A model generated the notes under the pieces. The model searched no databases. It saw nothing but the letters and a program-made list of their open reading frames with translations, and had not been told where the DNA came from. 64,000 nt of DNA, from assembly GCA_951799445.1 (NCBI GenBank), contig OX637288.1, positions 6,140,501-6,204,500 of the forward strand, in the 5' to 3' direction. Positions 12,508 to 24,951 of the stretch are shown piece by piece. The DNA comes from Pseudisothecium myosuroides (Eukaryota; Streptophyta; Bryopsida; Hypnales; Lembophyllaceae). The position numbers were made by a program, and so were the translations under genes. Position 1 is the stretch's first letter, and every line of letters starts with the position of its first letter.

Positions 12508-15011
12508 TCATGTTGAATCCACATCATTCACAAACGAAAAGCTAGGAAAGTTTGTGACGATGTCCCTGCGAAAAAGTAAAAGTAGCAATTCATGACTTCA
12601 CTGCTGCATAACAATTGAGGTCCGTCCTAAGAGTCTAACTTCTTTTGTAAAGAAAATGAATCTACTGCTCCTCAAAAGATTGAAGCAACTAAAGCCGCGA
12701 AATTTTCTTTATTGTTAGGCATTTCCATTTTCATAAGACTCTATGAGCAGAGGGCAGTGAGGCTTGACATGAAGGGTGCTTACTTGAGATAAGGAAGAGT
12801 CATGTTTTGCATAAGAGTTGGGTGGCGCATAACCAGCTTCTGCCACTCTTCTTGATCGATACAACCTTCAATCTTTGTGTCAGCCTCTGCAAATGTCTGA
12901 GCTTCCATCCTCAGAACCAGTGCCATTGATTTTCCCATTCAGGATCATACAAAGAATCACATAGGCAAGGTTGATTGGCAAGATGAAATAATTATTCACT
13001 TTTCAATTAATTCAGCATTAAAGAAAGTAAGCAGCAATCCTCATACCATGTCCAGAATGGTTTCGATGACGTCATCTGTGAGAGCCATCGTAGACGAAGA
13101 TTCACCTAGCAATGCATCCAGCATTTCCTTCACCTGCCATAATCAACCACGTACCCTTTGTATAGTCTACACAATCTACACAATCTAAGAATGATAGCAA
13201 AGTAAAATTTAACTATTCGCGGTTTCAATTACGAAATTCAATACTCGCAGTGCATTCAGTACTTACGATCGCCGAAATGGTCAAAATAACCAAAAAGTTG
13301 GACTTGAACAGTTCTCAGCAAGATAAACGGTTCAGCACTACTAAAACAAAGAGTTGGTAGTACCTCTTCACGTTCTATATATCCTGTTTGACGAAGATCA
13401 TACAACTTGAATGCGACTGCATGGAAATCAGAACAAGTGCAAGGGGTTCAGAGATTGCATAACTTCAAAATAGATTTCATTGGCAAACTACTCAAATGAA
13501 ATAACTTCATGCTCGTTTGCAAAAGGTCAATCAACTCAAGTCTGAATAGGGCGGCCAAACTACGAACTACAAGATCTACTGAAATGAAAAACCTTGGAGA
13601 GAGAAAGAAAAGTCCCACATTGAACTTTGTCTTCAGCACGCGCCCTTGGGTGGAACACACTCAGTGAGCGTACGAATTCCCCAAACTCAATCACACCATT
13701 TTGTTTCCTATCGAACAAATAAAACACCTGCCACACTAAACCAACAATATGCTCGTCTAAAGTTCTCAATAGGGTGCAATAATGGAACCCTAATTTTTAA
13801 CTTGCACCCATTTTGTCCACAAAAAACAAGAGTATTCATTGCAACGGTCTTTACCCGATCTGCGAACAAATTCTGCCTTTCGCTGTTCCTGAATAACGCC
13901 AATTGAAACTCCTCCTGCACAAGTGCATTATAAGTGCATCATTTCGATACACTTGTCGAACCGAGTACCAACACTCAGAGCCGCTGAAGAGAAAAAGAGA
14001 GAAAATAGTCAACCTTGTGAATCAGACCATCGTGAATAACCGAGTTGCTGATTCGCATGAAGAGGTCAAACAGAGCTTCCACCTCCTTGACCGAAACTGG
14101 ACTACCACCACCATCAACCCACGATTCTGTTTCAAAGGAGGATAGCATACTACGATAACATTCTTGAATTCAACTCCTCACACGGGCCTATCTGCTATGC
14201 AAGGGAGAATCATGGTATCAAAGATTCAGCGACCCTCTGAAATCGAAATTCCTTGAAAGCACTTCCACTAACTCGTTGAGTTCAACAATTGAATGCAAAG
14301 TCAGGTATGGATGAGTGATACTGGCTCACATTATTTCAGTTACTTACTGATCTTCTGTGCTAAACTAGAAAAGGTGCACGCCCAAGACTACTCTATGCAA
14401 TTCCTATACGCAAATCACTTTTTCTTCGTCATCAATAGCGTGATGATAGTTTGTGAATATGGATTATATTAAACAGAGCATTACTGTCAAGAATTCTGTG
14501 TACAAATTCAGCTCTCAACACGAAATTTCAACACAAGGAAGATTCAACGCAAAATTTAGCCGTACTGTATGCCTTAGAAGTACGAACAGGGCAAAAAGTG
14601 AGAGAACACACAGGCGGTTTCACTGGCGAGCACAGAAGGATCTTCATAGCCAGGAGGTCTTCTCCAGCTTCTCGCCAAGAAACAATTTGTGAGGAGCGTG
14701 ACGGAGCCACAGAGCACCGCATAAAGAGGATCCAGAAGCGGCACCAATTCCTCTTCAATACTCCCCACCACCGCCCCTGCATTGCAAACACGGACTCACT
14801 CACATCATTGAATCAGATCAAGGCATGTAAATCGCATCGGCATCAGGGATCGCGGATTACAACAACAAGAGCAACAATAATTTCCGATTACCCTAAAATT
14901 TTCTAAATTCCATCATCAACATAAGACATGGATTCTATGCTACCCGCAAGCGAAAGACGGGAGTTAGTACATACAAGGAACGCACGGAAAGTCCAGCATC
15001 GTGAATGCCAT
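12508..15011 (-). CDS. CBL10: Calcineurin B-like calcium sensor, CBL10-like, nine exons, 254 aa
   Basis: CBL proteins bind Ca2+ and recruit CIPK kinases to membranes. Exons (minus order): 15011-14975, 14776-14612, 14096-14014, 13914-13855, 13727-13619, 13416-13364, 13133-13047, 12896-12784, 12565-12508; all GT-AG, total 765 nt. The first EF-hand is the non-canonical CBL type ([15 protein letters not shown]). EF2 [15 protein letters not shown]3 [12 protein letters not shown] and EF4 [12 protein letters not shown] keep Ca-binding positions. The C-terminus has NMTLPYLK then NFPSFSF, the FPSF motif phosphorylated by CIPKs. The N-terminus lacks the MGC myristoylation start and carries a hydrophobic stretch ([19 protein letters not shown]), as in CBL10. 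Intron 8's donor also reads as a stop (AAG TAA), so unspliced RNA would end at LPYLK. Confidence 0.92.
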
Positions 15012-15079
15012 TACAGCAGGTGCTGGAGCAGTAATTCTCTCATAGCAGCCGCAAGCAATTCTTCAGCGCTACAATTCAT
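15011..15079 (-). promoter_or_regulatory. Upstream ORF overlapping the CBL start codon
   Basis: A 22-codon ORF on the minus strand starts at ATG 15079-15077 (MNCSAEELLAAAM...) and ends at TAA 15013-15011, which overlaps the CBL ATG as TAATG. If transcription starts upstream of 15,079, this uORF would be translated first and termination-reinitiation could set CBL output. The ORF is directly visible; its role is inference. Confidence 0.5.
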
Positions 15080-17985
15080 CCCACTAGGAGGAAAACAAGC
15101 AACAACTCTCCAACCAAGTTCCCGAAAAACAGCCTGTTCGGAAGCCCCAATTTTGTTAAGCAGCTCATCTTCCTGCTCCTTGCTTACTGCATAATCTACG
15201 GAAAAATTACAGCTATGGCCAAATGCAAGACAGAGAAACATTAGCAACAAAGACACCGAATCAGAAACCCACAAGAAAACATGATTGGAAACCCACATGA
15301 ACAGGCTTACGAGTGAGAATAATGAATTCATAGACTGCAAGTACGGGACGACTGAGAATAATGAAATCATAAACTGCAAGGACGGGATTAGAACGATTCT
15401 ACTCTATAATGAGTTTGCGTACACGCATGCTGGGCATGGACCCAAGAGCTTCAATTCTATCCCATCCGCCAAAGCTTACAGGTCCCTGACCTTACCAGAA
15501 TCAAGGTCGGCTGATACAGACCCAGAGTGAGAGTGACAGATTCTGACAATGGAGTGATTTGGAAATACGGTATACCGGTACAGTACTCCATGAGCCATGA
15601 TATCAGTGTGTTTTTTTCTTGCGATTTGGTGCAAAATTGCACCATATTTTATGGCCTGGCACCACGCCCATAGAAAAAAAATGGTACTAAAAAGGTGGAA
15701 AATTGCCAGAAAACTTCAAATAAAAAAAAAATCTTGGATAACATGTGGATGAATGTTGAAATTTGGAGCACCACTATAACATTCAATATCGCCACTATGG
15801 CACTTCATTAAAAATGAAAAAAAAAAACTGCATGATATTCTTGCCTCTTACAGGTACAGGTGCTTTTTATTGAAAGGTACGTTCCCACCTAGTGATTGGT
15901 AGAATTGGGTGTTACGGAGTAAAAGATGAAAAAATCAACTTTGAAATCGCTTGAACATGTTCACATGTGTTCTGCCAAGAAGAGGTTCGGGAAATAGCAA
16001 TATGAAATTTAGTTGTTCACAACTTCGCCACTATCCTCCTACACAGGCAGCTTCTGATGTACTGTACAGTACTGCACTGCACTTCAAGTTTGAGAGATTT
16101 TTTGACCCCTTTCGATTCGAGAATAAGAGCACGATTGTCACGCTGCTTAAGTTCTATCGAGATTCAGTGATCTACATCGACCTTGGAGGATAGTCTCAAT
16201 CTAGCAAAATTTGGAGTTTTTTAAGAAATGTTATTCAAGTTCAATCAGCTTGTCGAAGTATGCCAATATGTAGTCAAACTTGAAGAAGCAGGCTGGGTTT
16301 CTGAACTTGAAACATTGTGTTGTTAAGAATACTCGTTGGCAAAGCAAGATCATTGTGTTAACTGAAAGCTCCAAGCTTGATCTCCAAAGTAGGTTCTTGT
16401 ACGAAGTGCTTGCTCAGCGACGAAATGTGTACATCAACACCAAATGAAGTGCTTGCTTTGCTGCAACTGGGATCCGTTGACAAAAATTGCTCCCAATTAA
16501 GACTTGTGCAAAGATTGATGAACTCTCTTACTTAGTTTGTTACCATTTTGCAACTAGATATGAATGAAAAAATTTATTTTAATTTTAAGAGATGAAGTCA
16601 TATGTGTACTTCAAGTCTTAAAATTTTCAAATTTTTTTGGAAAAATTTGAAATTACTAGGATTTTTTTTTAAATGAAGAAAAATTAATATCAAATACAGA
16701 ATATATTTGGAAAACCTGAAATCTTCACCATAGAGGTATATTGTAGCATATAACATCATGGTATAAACCAAAGTTACCATGATGAACTACATTTACACTA
16801 CTAGTCTAAAAATTCTGGACACAGCAATTTCCTAGGCAATTGAGAAAATGATGCATACATTTCACGTAAGCAACCCTACATATGGCAGAGATGTAAAACG
16901 CATGTTACACTTAGCATCAGGCACCACTACTTTTGTCCCTCAATGAATGTCTATATAGAAGTGGACAATCCAATTTGTCCTCCTGACATCCTCTTGGGGG
17001 TCGTTGCAAGAATGATTGGCTAATTTTGTTCCACTTTGGCTGTTTTCAGCTAGTACTCCTAGTACTATGAGCTTTTTGCATATGATTTTTTTTAAATAAA
17101 ATAAAATAAGGATAATTAGTATAACACTATAAATAGCATATCACCAAAATTTCAGACCTAAGAAAACTCAAGGTAAAAAGTTATTCACAAAAACGTGTGA
17201 GCTGAAATTTTGAAGAAAATACGTAGTTTGATGTTTTAATTTGTACAAAATAGGAAAAAAAAATTTCAAAGAAACTAAAAATTGGCCATTTGAAAAGACT
17301 TTATTTTGAAGAGATTTCACCAAAAAAATTATCTTGAAACCATCTTCAACATTCAGAATTACGAGCGCAAGGGATCCTTCTTTGCATGGACATAGAGGAC
17401 ATAAAATATAATATTTTTTGACGCCCCTTGGTAGGAACATGACTTCCTACTATGGGAATAGACCATAGAAATTTCAGCTCCAAATTATTAAATTTGGGGA
17501 CTCCATAATACTAAAAACCCTTAAAACTCAAAACGTGACATATTAGTTTAAATGATCTTTAAATATAAAATGATTTTTGAAAAATTCTAAAAAATACGGA
17601 GTATGAGATATGATTAAACTCAAGAGAGGCATCTCCAATAAAAATTTCAAATTCATGCAAGTCATGCTGCAACAGTTATAGTAAAAGGAAGCTTCCGCAC
17701 TTGCTTTGTGACAATGTTTCAGTACCGGTCTTTCTTGCAATGACCCTTGGAAGTCTTCATGCTGACCCCATAGAAATGTAATTCTTGCATTTTACATATC
17801 CCATATGGTTTGTCATCCCTCCCGTACCACCCTACTTGTATAAAGAACCCATCTTTTCCCTTCTATATACTCACATCAAGTGGCTTTTGAAGCCAAGTGT
17901 TGCCAAATATGGTGTATTTTGTATGGCATATTATATATTGTGTATTGTATATAATATGTTGAATTGGACATTGTGAAATGCACAT
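15080..17985. other. CBL upstream flank passing into AT-rich repeat DNA
   Basis: The first ~500 bp is mixed-composition CBL 5' flank. Beyond about 15,600 the DNA is AT-rich with homopolymer runs and no gene. A passage at 17,155-17,270 (GGTAAAAAGTTATTCAC...) recurs diverged at about 61,830-61,930, so it is an old dispersed repeat. Confidence 0.5.
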
Positions 17986-18674
17986 GAACGTCATGTAAGA
18001 CACGTGTGACTGTCCATTTTAACATCATACCAAATTGTACATTCAATCACATGAACGTCTAAATGTGACATCATTTTGGTCTCTTAAAAATCATATTAAA
18101 TGTTGAAGGAAGTATTCATGATGAAATGCAGATGTCTACATTGACGTCATAAGACACTGTTCTTGTTTAAGTTAACGTCTCAAATAACATTTGGACATCT
18201 AAGGTGATGTCTCAAAATACGTCTCAAAAAATGTGTAGGCGTTTGAATTGACGTCTCAAAAAATGTGTTGATTGACGTCTAAGTTGACGTCTTCAAAGAT
18301 AGTATTAAAATTTTTAAACAACAAAAACTATGTTGACTAGGCATACCACCATTACAATGCCATCCTTGAAGATGCCATGTCACTTTTCCTGTCACCACGT
18401 TAGATGCCACCTCAGATGCCACGTTATAGACGACAATGGATGAAAAAATTCCTACGTGGCTACCCGTACATGCATAGTGCTTAGGTTGTAGTCACATGGC
18501 GGCCTTTGAGGACCCCATTGACCAATGTTTTTTTAGATGTCTAGTAAGAAACACTTGGATGTGAGGCAAGATTTTTGATGTTTTTGGCACATCTTAGGCA
18601 AATGCAAAATTTTGGACATCTACATAGACATTTTAAGACATCACACAGGATGTCTATACGGTTTTCATCTAGTG
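17986..18674. mobile_element. CACTA (EnSpm)-type transposon end
   Basis: The right edge reads, on the minus strand, CACTAGATGAAAACCG, the terminal CACTA of this superfamily, ending at 18674. Inward of it many copies of a GACGTCTCAAAAAATGTG-like subterminal repeat occur on the plus strand between about 18,000 and 18,300, typical of transposase-binding ends. I find no matching left terminus and no transposase, so this is probably a truncated or non-autonomous copy. The left limit is approximate. Confidence 0.55.
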
Positions 18675-19440
18675 TTAGAAATATTAATAACAAATTCCAA
18701 CTAGAATTCAGTCTATCTAGACTAGATTAAAGTTAGGAGGTCAAAGCTTAAAGGAAAAGTCAATTTGATAGTTTAAGTCAATAAAAAATAGTGGATGAAG
18801 TTTTAAAGTACTGAATAGCAATCAAACTTCATCCATCCATAATTTTTAGTAAGAAGGTTCAATCTTTAAGTGTCTTAATATTTTAGAAAATAATAAAAAT
18901 ATAAAAATATAAAAATAATAAAAATAATAAAATAATAAAATAATAAAAATATAAAAATATAAGTTAGAAGTAAAAGTCCAGAGTAGTAAGTAACGAGTAG
19001 GTAGTTAATTGAAAACAACTAAGGAACAATTAAATTCAAAATCACTTATGCAAATTTTAGAAGATTCCAAAACTAATTCACACTTAGAAAATGGGCCAAA
19101 ATAAAGGAATATAACATAGGATGAACTTTGATCTTAAATTTGAATGAAAAGCATTATAATCCAATAAATTTAGGTGAAATTCAAACCTTAGAACTAAAAT
19201 TAACTTTAAACTAAAATGCAAAATCAAAAGTGAATTTAGGTTAATAGGTCATTAGACATTGATGGATGAAGTTTAATATGATAGTTTAGAAGCAAAACTT
19301 TATCTGTAGATAACTTTTAATAGAAAATTCTAATTAGAAAGTGCTTTACCATTTTGGAAAGGGCATGACATACTCTACTACTGGGGCCATTTAGAATTTA
19401 GATTTGTTTAACTTTCCTTTGAAGTTCCAGAATTTTGGCC
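18675..19440. mobile_element. Degraded fragment related to the 10.8-kb inverted-repeat element
   Basis: It contains the hairpin motif GGATGAAGTTTT...AAACTTCATCC (18792-18834) and neighbouring phrases (ATCCAT..ATAA, GAAGGTTCAATCTTTAAGTG) that recur in the right arm of the large element at 54,760-56,650. It abuts the CACTA end and contains an AT microsatellite of TAAAAATA-type units at 18,886-18,962. Confidence 0.5.
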
Positions 19441-19499
19441 CACACTGGCTAAAACCAACCAAAATTGTTAATTTCTAGAGATTGCTTTGCTTCAAATTT

Positions 19500-19560
19500 G
19501 GGTGATTGCAAGAAACAATTGTCCTATTTTTCATCACACGTTCAATGTGGAAGTTGTTTT
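19500..19560 (+). repeat. Terminus of the GGGTGATTGCAAGAAACA fold-back family
   Basis: GGGTGATTGCAAGAAACA followed by TTGTCC..TTTTCATCACAC matches termini at 24,952, 27,679, 27,980 (diverged) and 61,530, and in reverse at 25,456, 28,712 and 30,139. No paired right end was identified for this copy. Confidence 0.5.
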
Positions 19561-19970
19561 GTGCCATAATTAAGTATTGAAAAAATGATTGAATGAATAT
19601 GAAATTCAGATGTATGCTTCCTATAACAATAGAAAATGTTCTTGTAACTTGAATTATTTCAATTTAAAAAAAATTAATTCAATAGGTTAGATTGAATTTT
19701 GAATATATGTTACATGTATGGCTTTGGTGTTTTTTAGCACTATCGAGTACCTTTTTTGAAGAGTTACATGATTGTCAAATTTGGTAGACTAACTCTTCTA
19801 ATAGAAATACATCTTCTCAAGAGAGGAATTTCCAAGAACATGTTCCAAGTGTGTTTTGCATTGGCCTAAAGTGTAATATATTCAAGTTGAATTTATATTG
19901 AATTAAAAATGATTTTTTAGTCTAGCTTTGATCTTTCTTCTTTGCCCTTAGTTGGCAACAATGGCCACTT

Positions 19971-20894
19971 TTAACCCCTAAAGGCCCAAAGTCCCCTAGG
20001 GGGACACTTGGAATTTTGGGCAGGCTCGTGCGACCTGAAATTTCGACCTGATTTTTTGAAACTTTTTCTGAAGATAGGAAATCACATTAGCTTTCCAAAA
20101 ACATAATTTTTTGCAATCGGTGCCCGGGAAAAAAAGTTATGCTGCCCGAAGTCAAAAAAGCAGTTCGCCGGGCAGAAAAAAAAAACTTTAAAAAATTGAA
20201 TTTTTTTTTTGATTTTTTTTCTCAAAGATCATGTTTTTGTCTATATTTGAAGCTTTGACTCATTCTAATTGGACTCAGAATGAGAAAGTTATGGACAATC
20301 TTGTTTTTTGGGCAATCTAAGCGTCTTCTTCAAAAAACAACTTATAAAATTCATTTTTGAATGCAATTTTCGAAATTTTTCAAATTTTTTTTTTGGAAAA
20401 GGTTAAGTTTGTTTGCAAGAACAATCCCACCATTGGGATTATGGTTTTTTAATTCCATCTAAGAGCTATTGAAGATTTAGTGTTTTGTTTAATTTTGGAC
20501 CTACTTCTATTTAACAATTTTTTTATATGTGAAAATCAAGTTTTGACATTCTGAAATTTTTTTCCCTGACTCTCAACTCAAATGTTCAACATAAAAAATT
20601 TTAACTTTATGGTGTGTAGTGCAAAAAAAATCCACAAATGGCCGTCAAAGTCATCTGAAATTGCAATCCAGAGTTCAAAAAAACTTCTTTTTTCAACTTC
20701 AAACGCTAATATCTTCCAATCCGTACGGTCAAACTTCATGAAATTTTTACCACATAATTTGAGACAAGTGAAGTACAAGATCCTACGGTTAGATTCTAAA
20801 AAAAATAAAATTTGGTTTAGGGAGTGATCACAGCAGAAATGACAGTTTTCAGTGGTTTCGGAGCCAGAAAATGCCTTGGGCCTTTAGGGGTTAA
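19971..20894 (+). mobile_element. 924-bp TIR element (TTAACCCCTAAAGGCC family), complete copy
   Basis: The left end TTAACCCCTAAAGGCCCAA and right end TTGGGCCTTTAGGGGTTAA are exact reverse complements. The terminal TTAA may be part of the TIR or a 4-bp target duplication. The interior encodes nothing convincing. It includes GC-rich CTGCCCG/CGGGCAG motifs around 20,140-20,180. Relatives are at 23,515-24,460 (inverted), 32,712-33,078 and 37,891-39,974. Confidence 0.82.
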
Positions 20895-21299
20895 ATTAAA
20901 TTTTTCAAGTGCATATTCTAATTTTAAAAAATAGAAATGTAAAAGCCTCATTTTTCAACATAAATTTTAGCTTGTGGATCAAAATTATATTACAAACTAT
21001 ACCAAAAGATTCAATAGTACTAGTAGAGGCCCGTAACACCTCCAATTTGCCAATGTGGATTACTTTTATGTTGAATTATATATTGCCAATCATCCATCCT
21101 TGCCATCCAATGATAAACATCACATGTTGTCAAAATAATAAATCTAAAATCTAATCGACAGTCTAGATTTTATGTTCTATGACCCCAATAGTGTTGAAGA
21201 GGACTTGTAGTTCAAAAAGTAATAAAAATCTGAAAATAAAAAACGCAACAAATAGTACAAGTGTTTCTTGAAATTATCTGTTTACATTTAGATCATTTA

Positions 21300-21430
21300 G
21301 GATTAGCACAAAATAAAATTGTTCATTGCTTGAAAGGCACAATTGAACAACGTCTAGGTGCACTCATTAGGATTTTACATCAAAAACACAAAGAACCTAA
21401 TTGTACTCGTTCTATCTCAAAGGATAGAGA
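21300..21430. mobile_element. Second remnant of the 10.8-kb element's outer end
   Basis: The phrase CATTGCTTGAAAGGCACAAT followed by a GTCTAGGTGCACTCATTAGG-like stretch matches the outer right arm of the large element at about 56,870-56,930. Together with 18,675-19,440 it may be a single old copy split by later insertions, including the 924-bp element. Confidence 0.45.
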
Positions 21431-21775
21431 AAAAATGCTCACATATTGACCTTCATACTATTCTTGAAGTAGGGGAATACAATTTAAAATCTCCCAAGCC
21501 ATATTATTCAAAATTGTAAACCGTAGAAGCTGTTATCAATGACCACCTTGTCTAATACTTATTGACTAGGTACTTATAAGCTCTATATAATCCAATGACA
21601 AAGTGTTCACTTGGTATTTTTCATATGTCAAAAAGTATAGTCCATATTAAGTTCATATTACTTATCAGGTATTACTTAAAGAATAAATATACGAAATTGA
21701 AATGGCAGTTGTACCCAAAGTCGCTCTTCAAACTTCTACACAGAGTTGTCTTTGAAACAAGTAGTCACACCTTAA

Positions 21776-22269
21776 GGGCCACTTCACACTATGCCCGACC
21801 AAGTCGAGAGTCCATGGAAGTGAGATTCCAAACTTTGGTGAGAGTCCAAGGAAATTGGCAACAAATAGGCCCCAAAATTCAGGAATTGGAGCCTTTGGCC
21901 GACTATAGTGTGAAGCCTCCAAAGGCCAAGCGCAAAGTCCAAACCTCACCCATGTGTCAATTTTTTCAAGTAAAAGATAAAAAAAACATGAGAAAGGAGT
22001 CCAAAATGGCCTTGGAAAAAAACATGACGGACTCTCGACCATAGTTTGGGCAGCTGTTTTTGGCCGACCCAAACTATAGTCGAGAGTCCATCGCGAGGCC
22101 ATTGCCATGTAGGCATTTGCTGCCATGTAGGCAATTTTGAGGGCGACGGACTTAAAATGGATCTTCAGGCGTAGTGTGAAGGGTCGAGAGTCCAAAGTCT
22201 TGGTTTTCTGGATTTTAATTGGTGGAAACCGATGGACTCTCAACCTTTGGGCATAGTGTGAAGCGGCCC
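21776..22269. mobile_element. PIF/Harbinger (Tourist-like) MITE, 494 bp with TAA target duplications
   Basis: Termini GGGCC(A/G)CTTCACACTATG.. are inverted at both ends and flanked by TAA at 21773-21775 and 22270-22272, the 3-bp duplication of this superfamily. It encodes no transposase. The middle (about 22,027-22,092) is a near-perfect hairpin of GGACTCTCGACCATAGTTTG and its complement, with repeated GAGAGTCCA units through the element. Open frames across it are by-products of this low-stop inverted sequence. Confidence 0.88.
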
Positions 22270-22272
22270 TAA

Positions 22273-23514
22273 ATCTACACCCGAGATTACCCCAAAAAAC
22301 TCAATCGCCTTGAAAACTGCACCCAAAGTTGTTCCTAAACCCGCAGTTGCCCCTTGAACACTAAACTTGTACCCCTCAGGAGGTACATTACATAGTAGGT
22401 TCAAACATCATATGCGTTCAAGCCTCTATTATATGGGGGCTATGTAGGTAGATTTTGTGAATTCATATAGGGCTATCTTTATCTAAATTTTTAATTTTGT
22501 CTTATTTCATATACCCCATACTTTTCATTTAAATTTTTTTCTTATATTAGTTTTTTGTACCCTATCTTTATTATAACTAAAAAACAGCTACATGTTTTTC
22601 ACCAATACTCATGGGATCAAAAGAGAATTTATCATTAAAAATTATGCATACATGTGATGGTATATTGGAAAAAATAGGAAGTGGAATATTTTGAAACGTG
22701 CAACCAAACAAACAACACTTTGAAACAGCAATTGCATTCAAACATATTCAAACAATAACTACTTCCAAGACTATAGACAAAGTAATATATAGAGCACTAA
22801 CCAATAACATATAGAAACCATACACAAAGTAATACTTGTATAAATAGAGGATGAGAATGCAATGTATACAAATGCAACGTATGTGTTAACAAACACAACA
22901 CATAGCATCAAAATGGAGTTCAAAAACTTAAGGTTATACAAAAAGGGTCTAAGGTTGTATTTTTAAAATGCAATAGGGAAACGTTTGCCTAAAACAACAC
23001 GTAGATCCTAAAAACATAACATCCAAAAAAATCCTAACAGACTATGGAGTGCCTTGCACTAAATTTTGGAACGTATTGCAAACAACTTGTACATTTCTAC
23101 AACAAAACTACAATGAAACAAATTGAGGGAACTTAAATTGAAATGTAAAATATACGCATGACAGGCCACAGAAATGCAATGAGGTAGAAAATAAGCATGA
23201 TCAGACGCCATGCAATGGTTTGACTGCAGATTATTCAACTACTACTTCAAGCGAAATAAATTCTCACTCATTCTCAAGAAAAGCCTACATATAGTACCTC
23301 ACGCTCTGCAGTATACTAGCTAGGAGGTGTGGAGCAATTAATAATACTCTTGACCTTCACACAATTTGGCCAAGAAACCAAAGGCGTCTCACCTTGAGTC
23401 ATTAGCCACCATCTGGCCACCTGCTACACCGAATATTGCTTTTAGTCACAACCAAGTTATTGTATATATTAAATTGTTAACTCAATACACATGCAGAGCA
23501 ATTCTTTTCAAGAT
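22273..23514. other. AT-rich repeat-derived DNA, no gene
   Basis: No exon-like composition or motif on either strand. Confidence 0.5.
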
Positions 23515-24460
23515 TTAACTCCTAAAGGTTTTTGACTATGTTTTCACCAAAAACGCTCCAAAACTGCCATTTCTAAAACTAGTGCCAAATTTTAGAAAAA
23601 AAACTTTTTTGGACACATGTAACCGTAGGATCTTGTAGTAAACTTGTTTAAGAAGAAGTGGAAAAAATTTCAGAATTTTCCACCATGTGGATTGCAAGAT
23701 AATAGCGTTTGAATTGACAAAAATCCTTTTTTTGTCCCTGCAAAAAAACGGGCAGCTGCCCTTCACAAGGTCACATTTGTATGAGAAAATGTCCAAAATG
23801 GTGGTTACTCTTTGGATTTATTCTTCAAAGCAAGTTGGCTACTTGTTTAAAAAATTTCAAATCATTTGGAATTGTACAACATATAGGAAAAAAATAATAA
23901 GTAGGAAGAGGTAGAGAATGATTCCAAACACTAAATTGTTAAGAATTTATTTATAGAATTGAAAAATGCCAATCCCAAAGGTTGTAATGTTGTAATAAAC
24001 AATCTACACCCAATGTTTTTATTTTTTTTCAAAAATATTGAAAATTGAGTTAAATAAAGGACTTCAAAGTTTATTTTAGAGTTGGGATTCCATAACTACC
24101 CTCAAACTAAGAATCCTCATAACTTTTGACTCATTGATCGGAATGGAATGGTTCAAAGCTTCCCGCTTATATATAAATCTAAAGAACCAATTTCAAATTT
24201 TTATTTTTTTTAAAAGTGATTTTTTAAAGAAGTTTTTTTTGCTGCCCGGGCTGCCCGCCGAGCAATGAAAATGACATATCATGCAATAACTTTTTAACCG
24301 TGTAGTCAAAAGTTATGAAAATTGTTGGGCCTTAAAGCTACTCCTCGGGAAAATGTTGTGTGAAAATTTGAAAGAAAAAAAAAGAAAAACTCCGCTCATA
24401 GTGAGCTGCCCCAAAAAGCTATGTTCTCAAAAAAGCATGTTCGGTGCTTTAGAGGTTTAT
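23515..24460 (-). mobile_element. TTAACCCC-family TIR element, inverted diverged copy
   Basis: The left end TTAACTCCTAAAGG and right end CTTTAGAGGTTTA are degenerate versions of the 924-bp element's TIRs. The interior matches that element in reverse: 23,600-23,700 mirrors 20,700-20,800, and the CTGCCCGGGCTGCCCGCCG block at about 24,241 corresponds to the block near 20,150. It is non-coding. Confidence 0.75.
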
Positions 24461-24951
24461 GGATCCATCTACTTTTGAAAGACACGCAAGAAATTCCAAA
24501 TCCAAAAGTGGATTTTAGATGTCGCCTAAAGAAGACTTGACCAACGACAACAAAACTATACAAACAACACAAAAATAAAATTCATTTTTTGAGAAGATCA
24601 AAGAAGAATCCATACTTGTGGAGAAATCCACTACAAATACAATTGAAAACTAAATAATCACCAAAGTGAGAATAATATTCCTTCTGAAAATAGCTATTAA
24701 TCCCACCATCAATTTTAACAGTGCATAGTGAAAACACACCTTCAATTGATAAAAGCCACTCTTGATTAGTTATGCTAAACATGTATGATGACTTTGTTGT
24801 AAGGTTAGTAGGCCCAATTCATCCACTCTCTTGATAATGAATTTGCTGGAAATCTCTGCTCAAGTCCAATAAATCAATTAAAAACTCAACATGCATGCAC
24901 TAATAAGTCTCAAAATGAATGAAGTTCATTTGTATTGATTCTTTATAGTTC

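Noticed and set aside
21595..22243. Overlapping ORFs of 149 and 171 codons on opposite strands
   Set aside because: They lie in the inverted-repeat MITE and arise from its structure; no protein motif.
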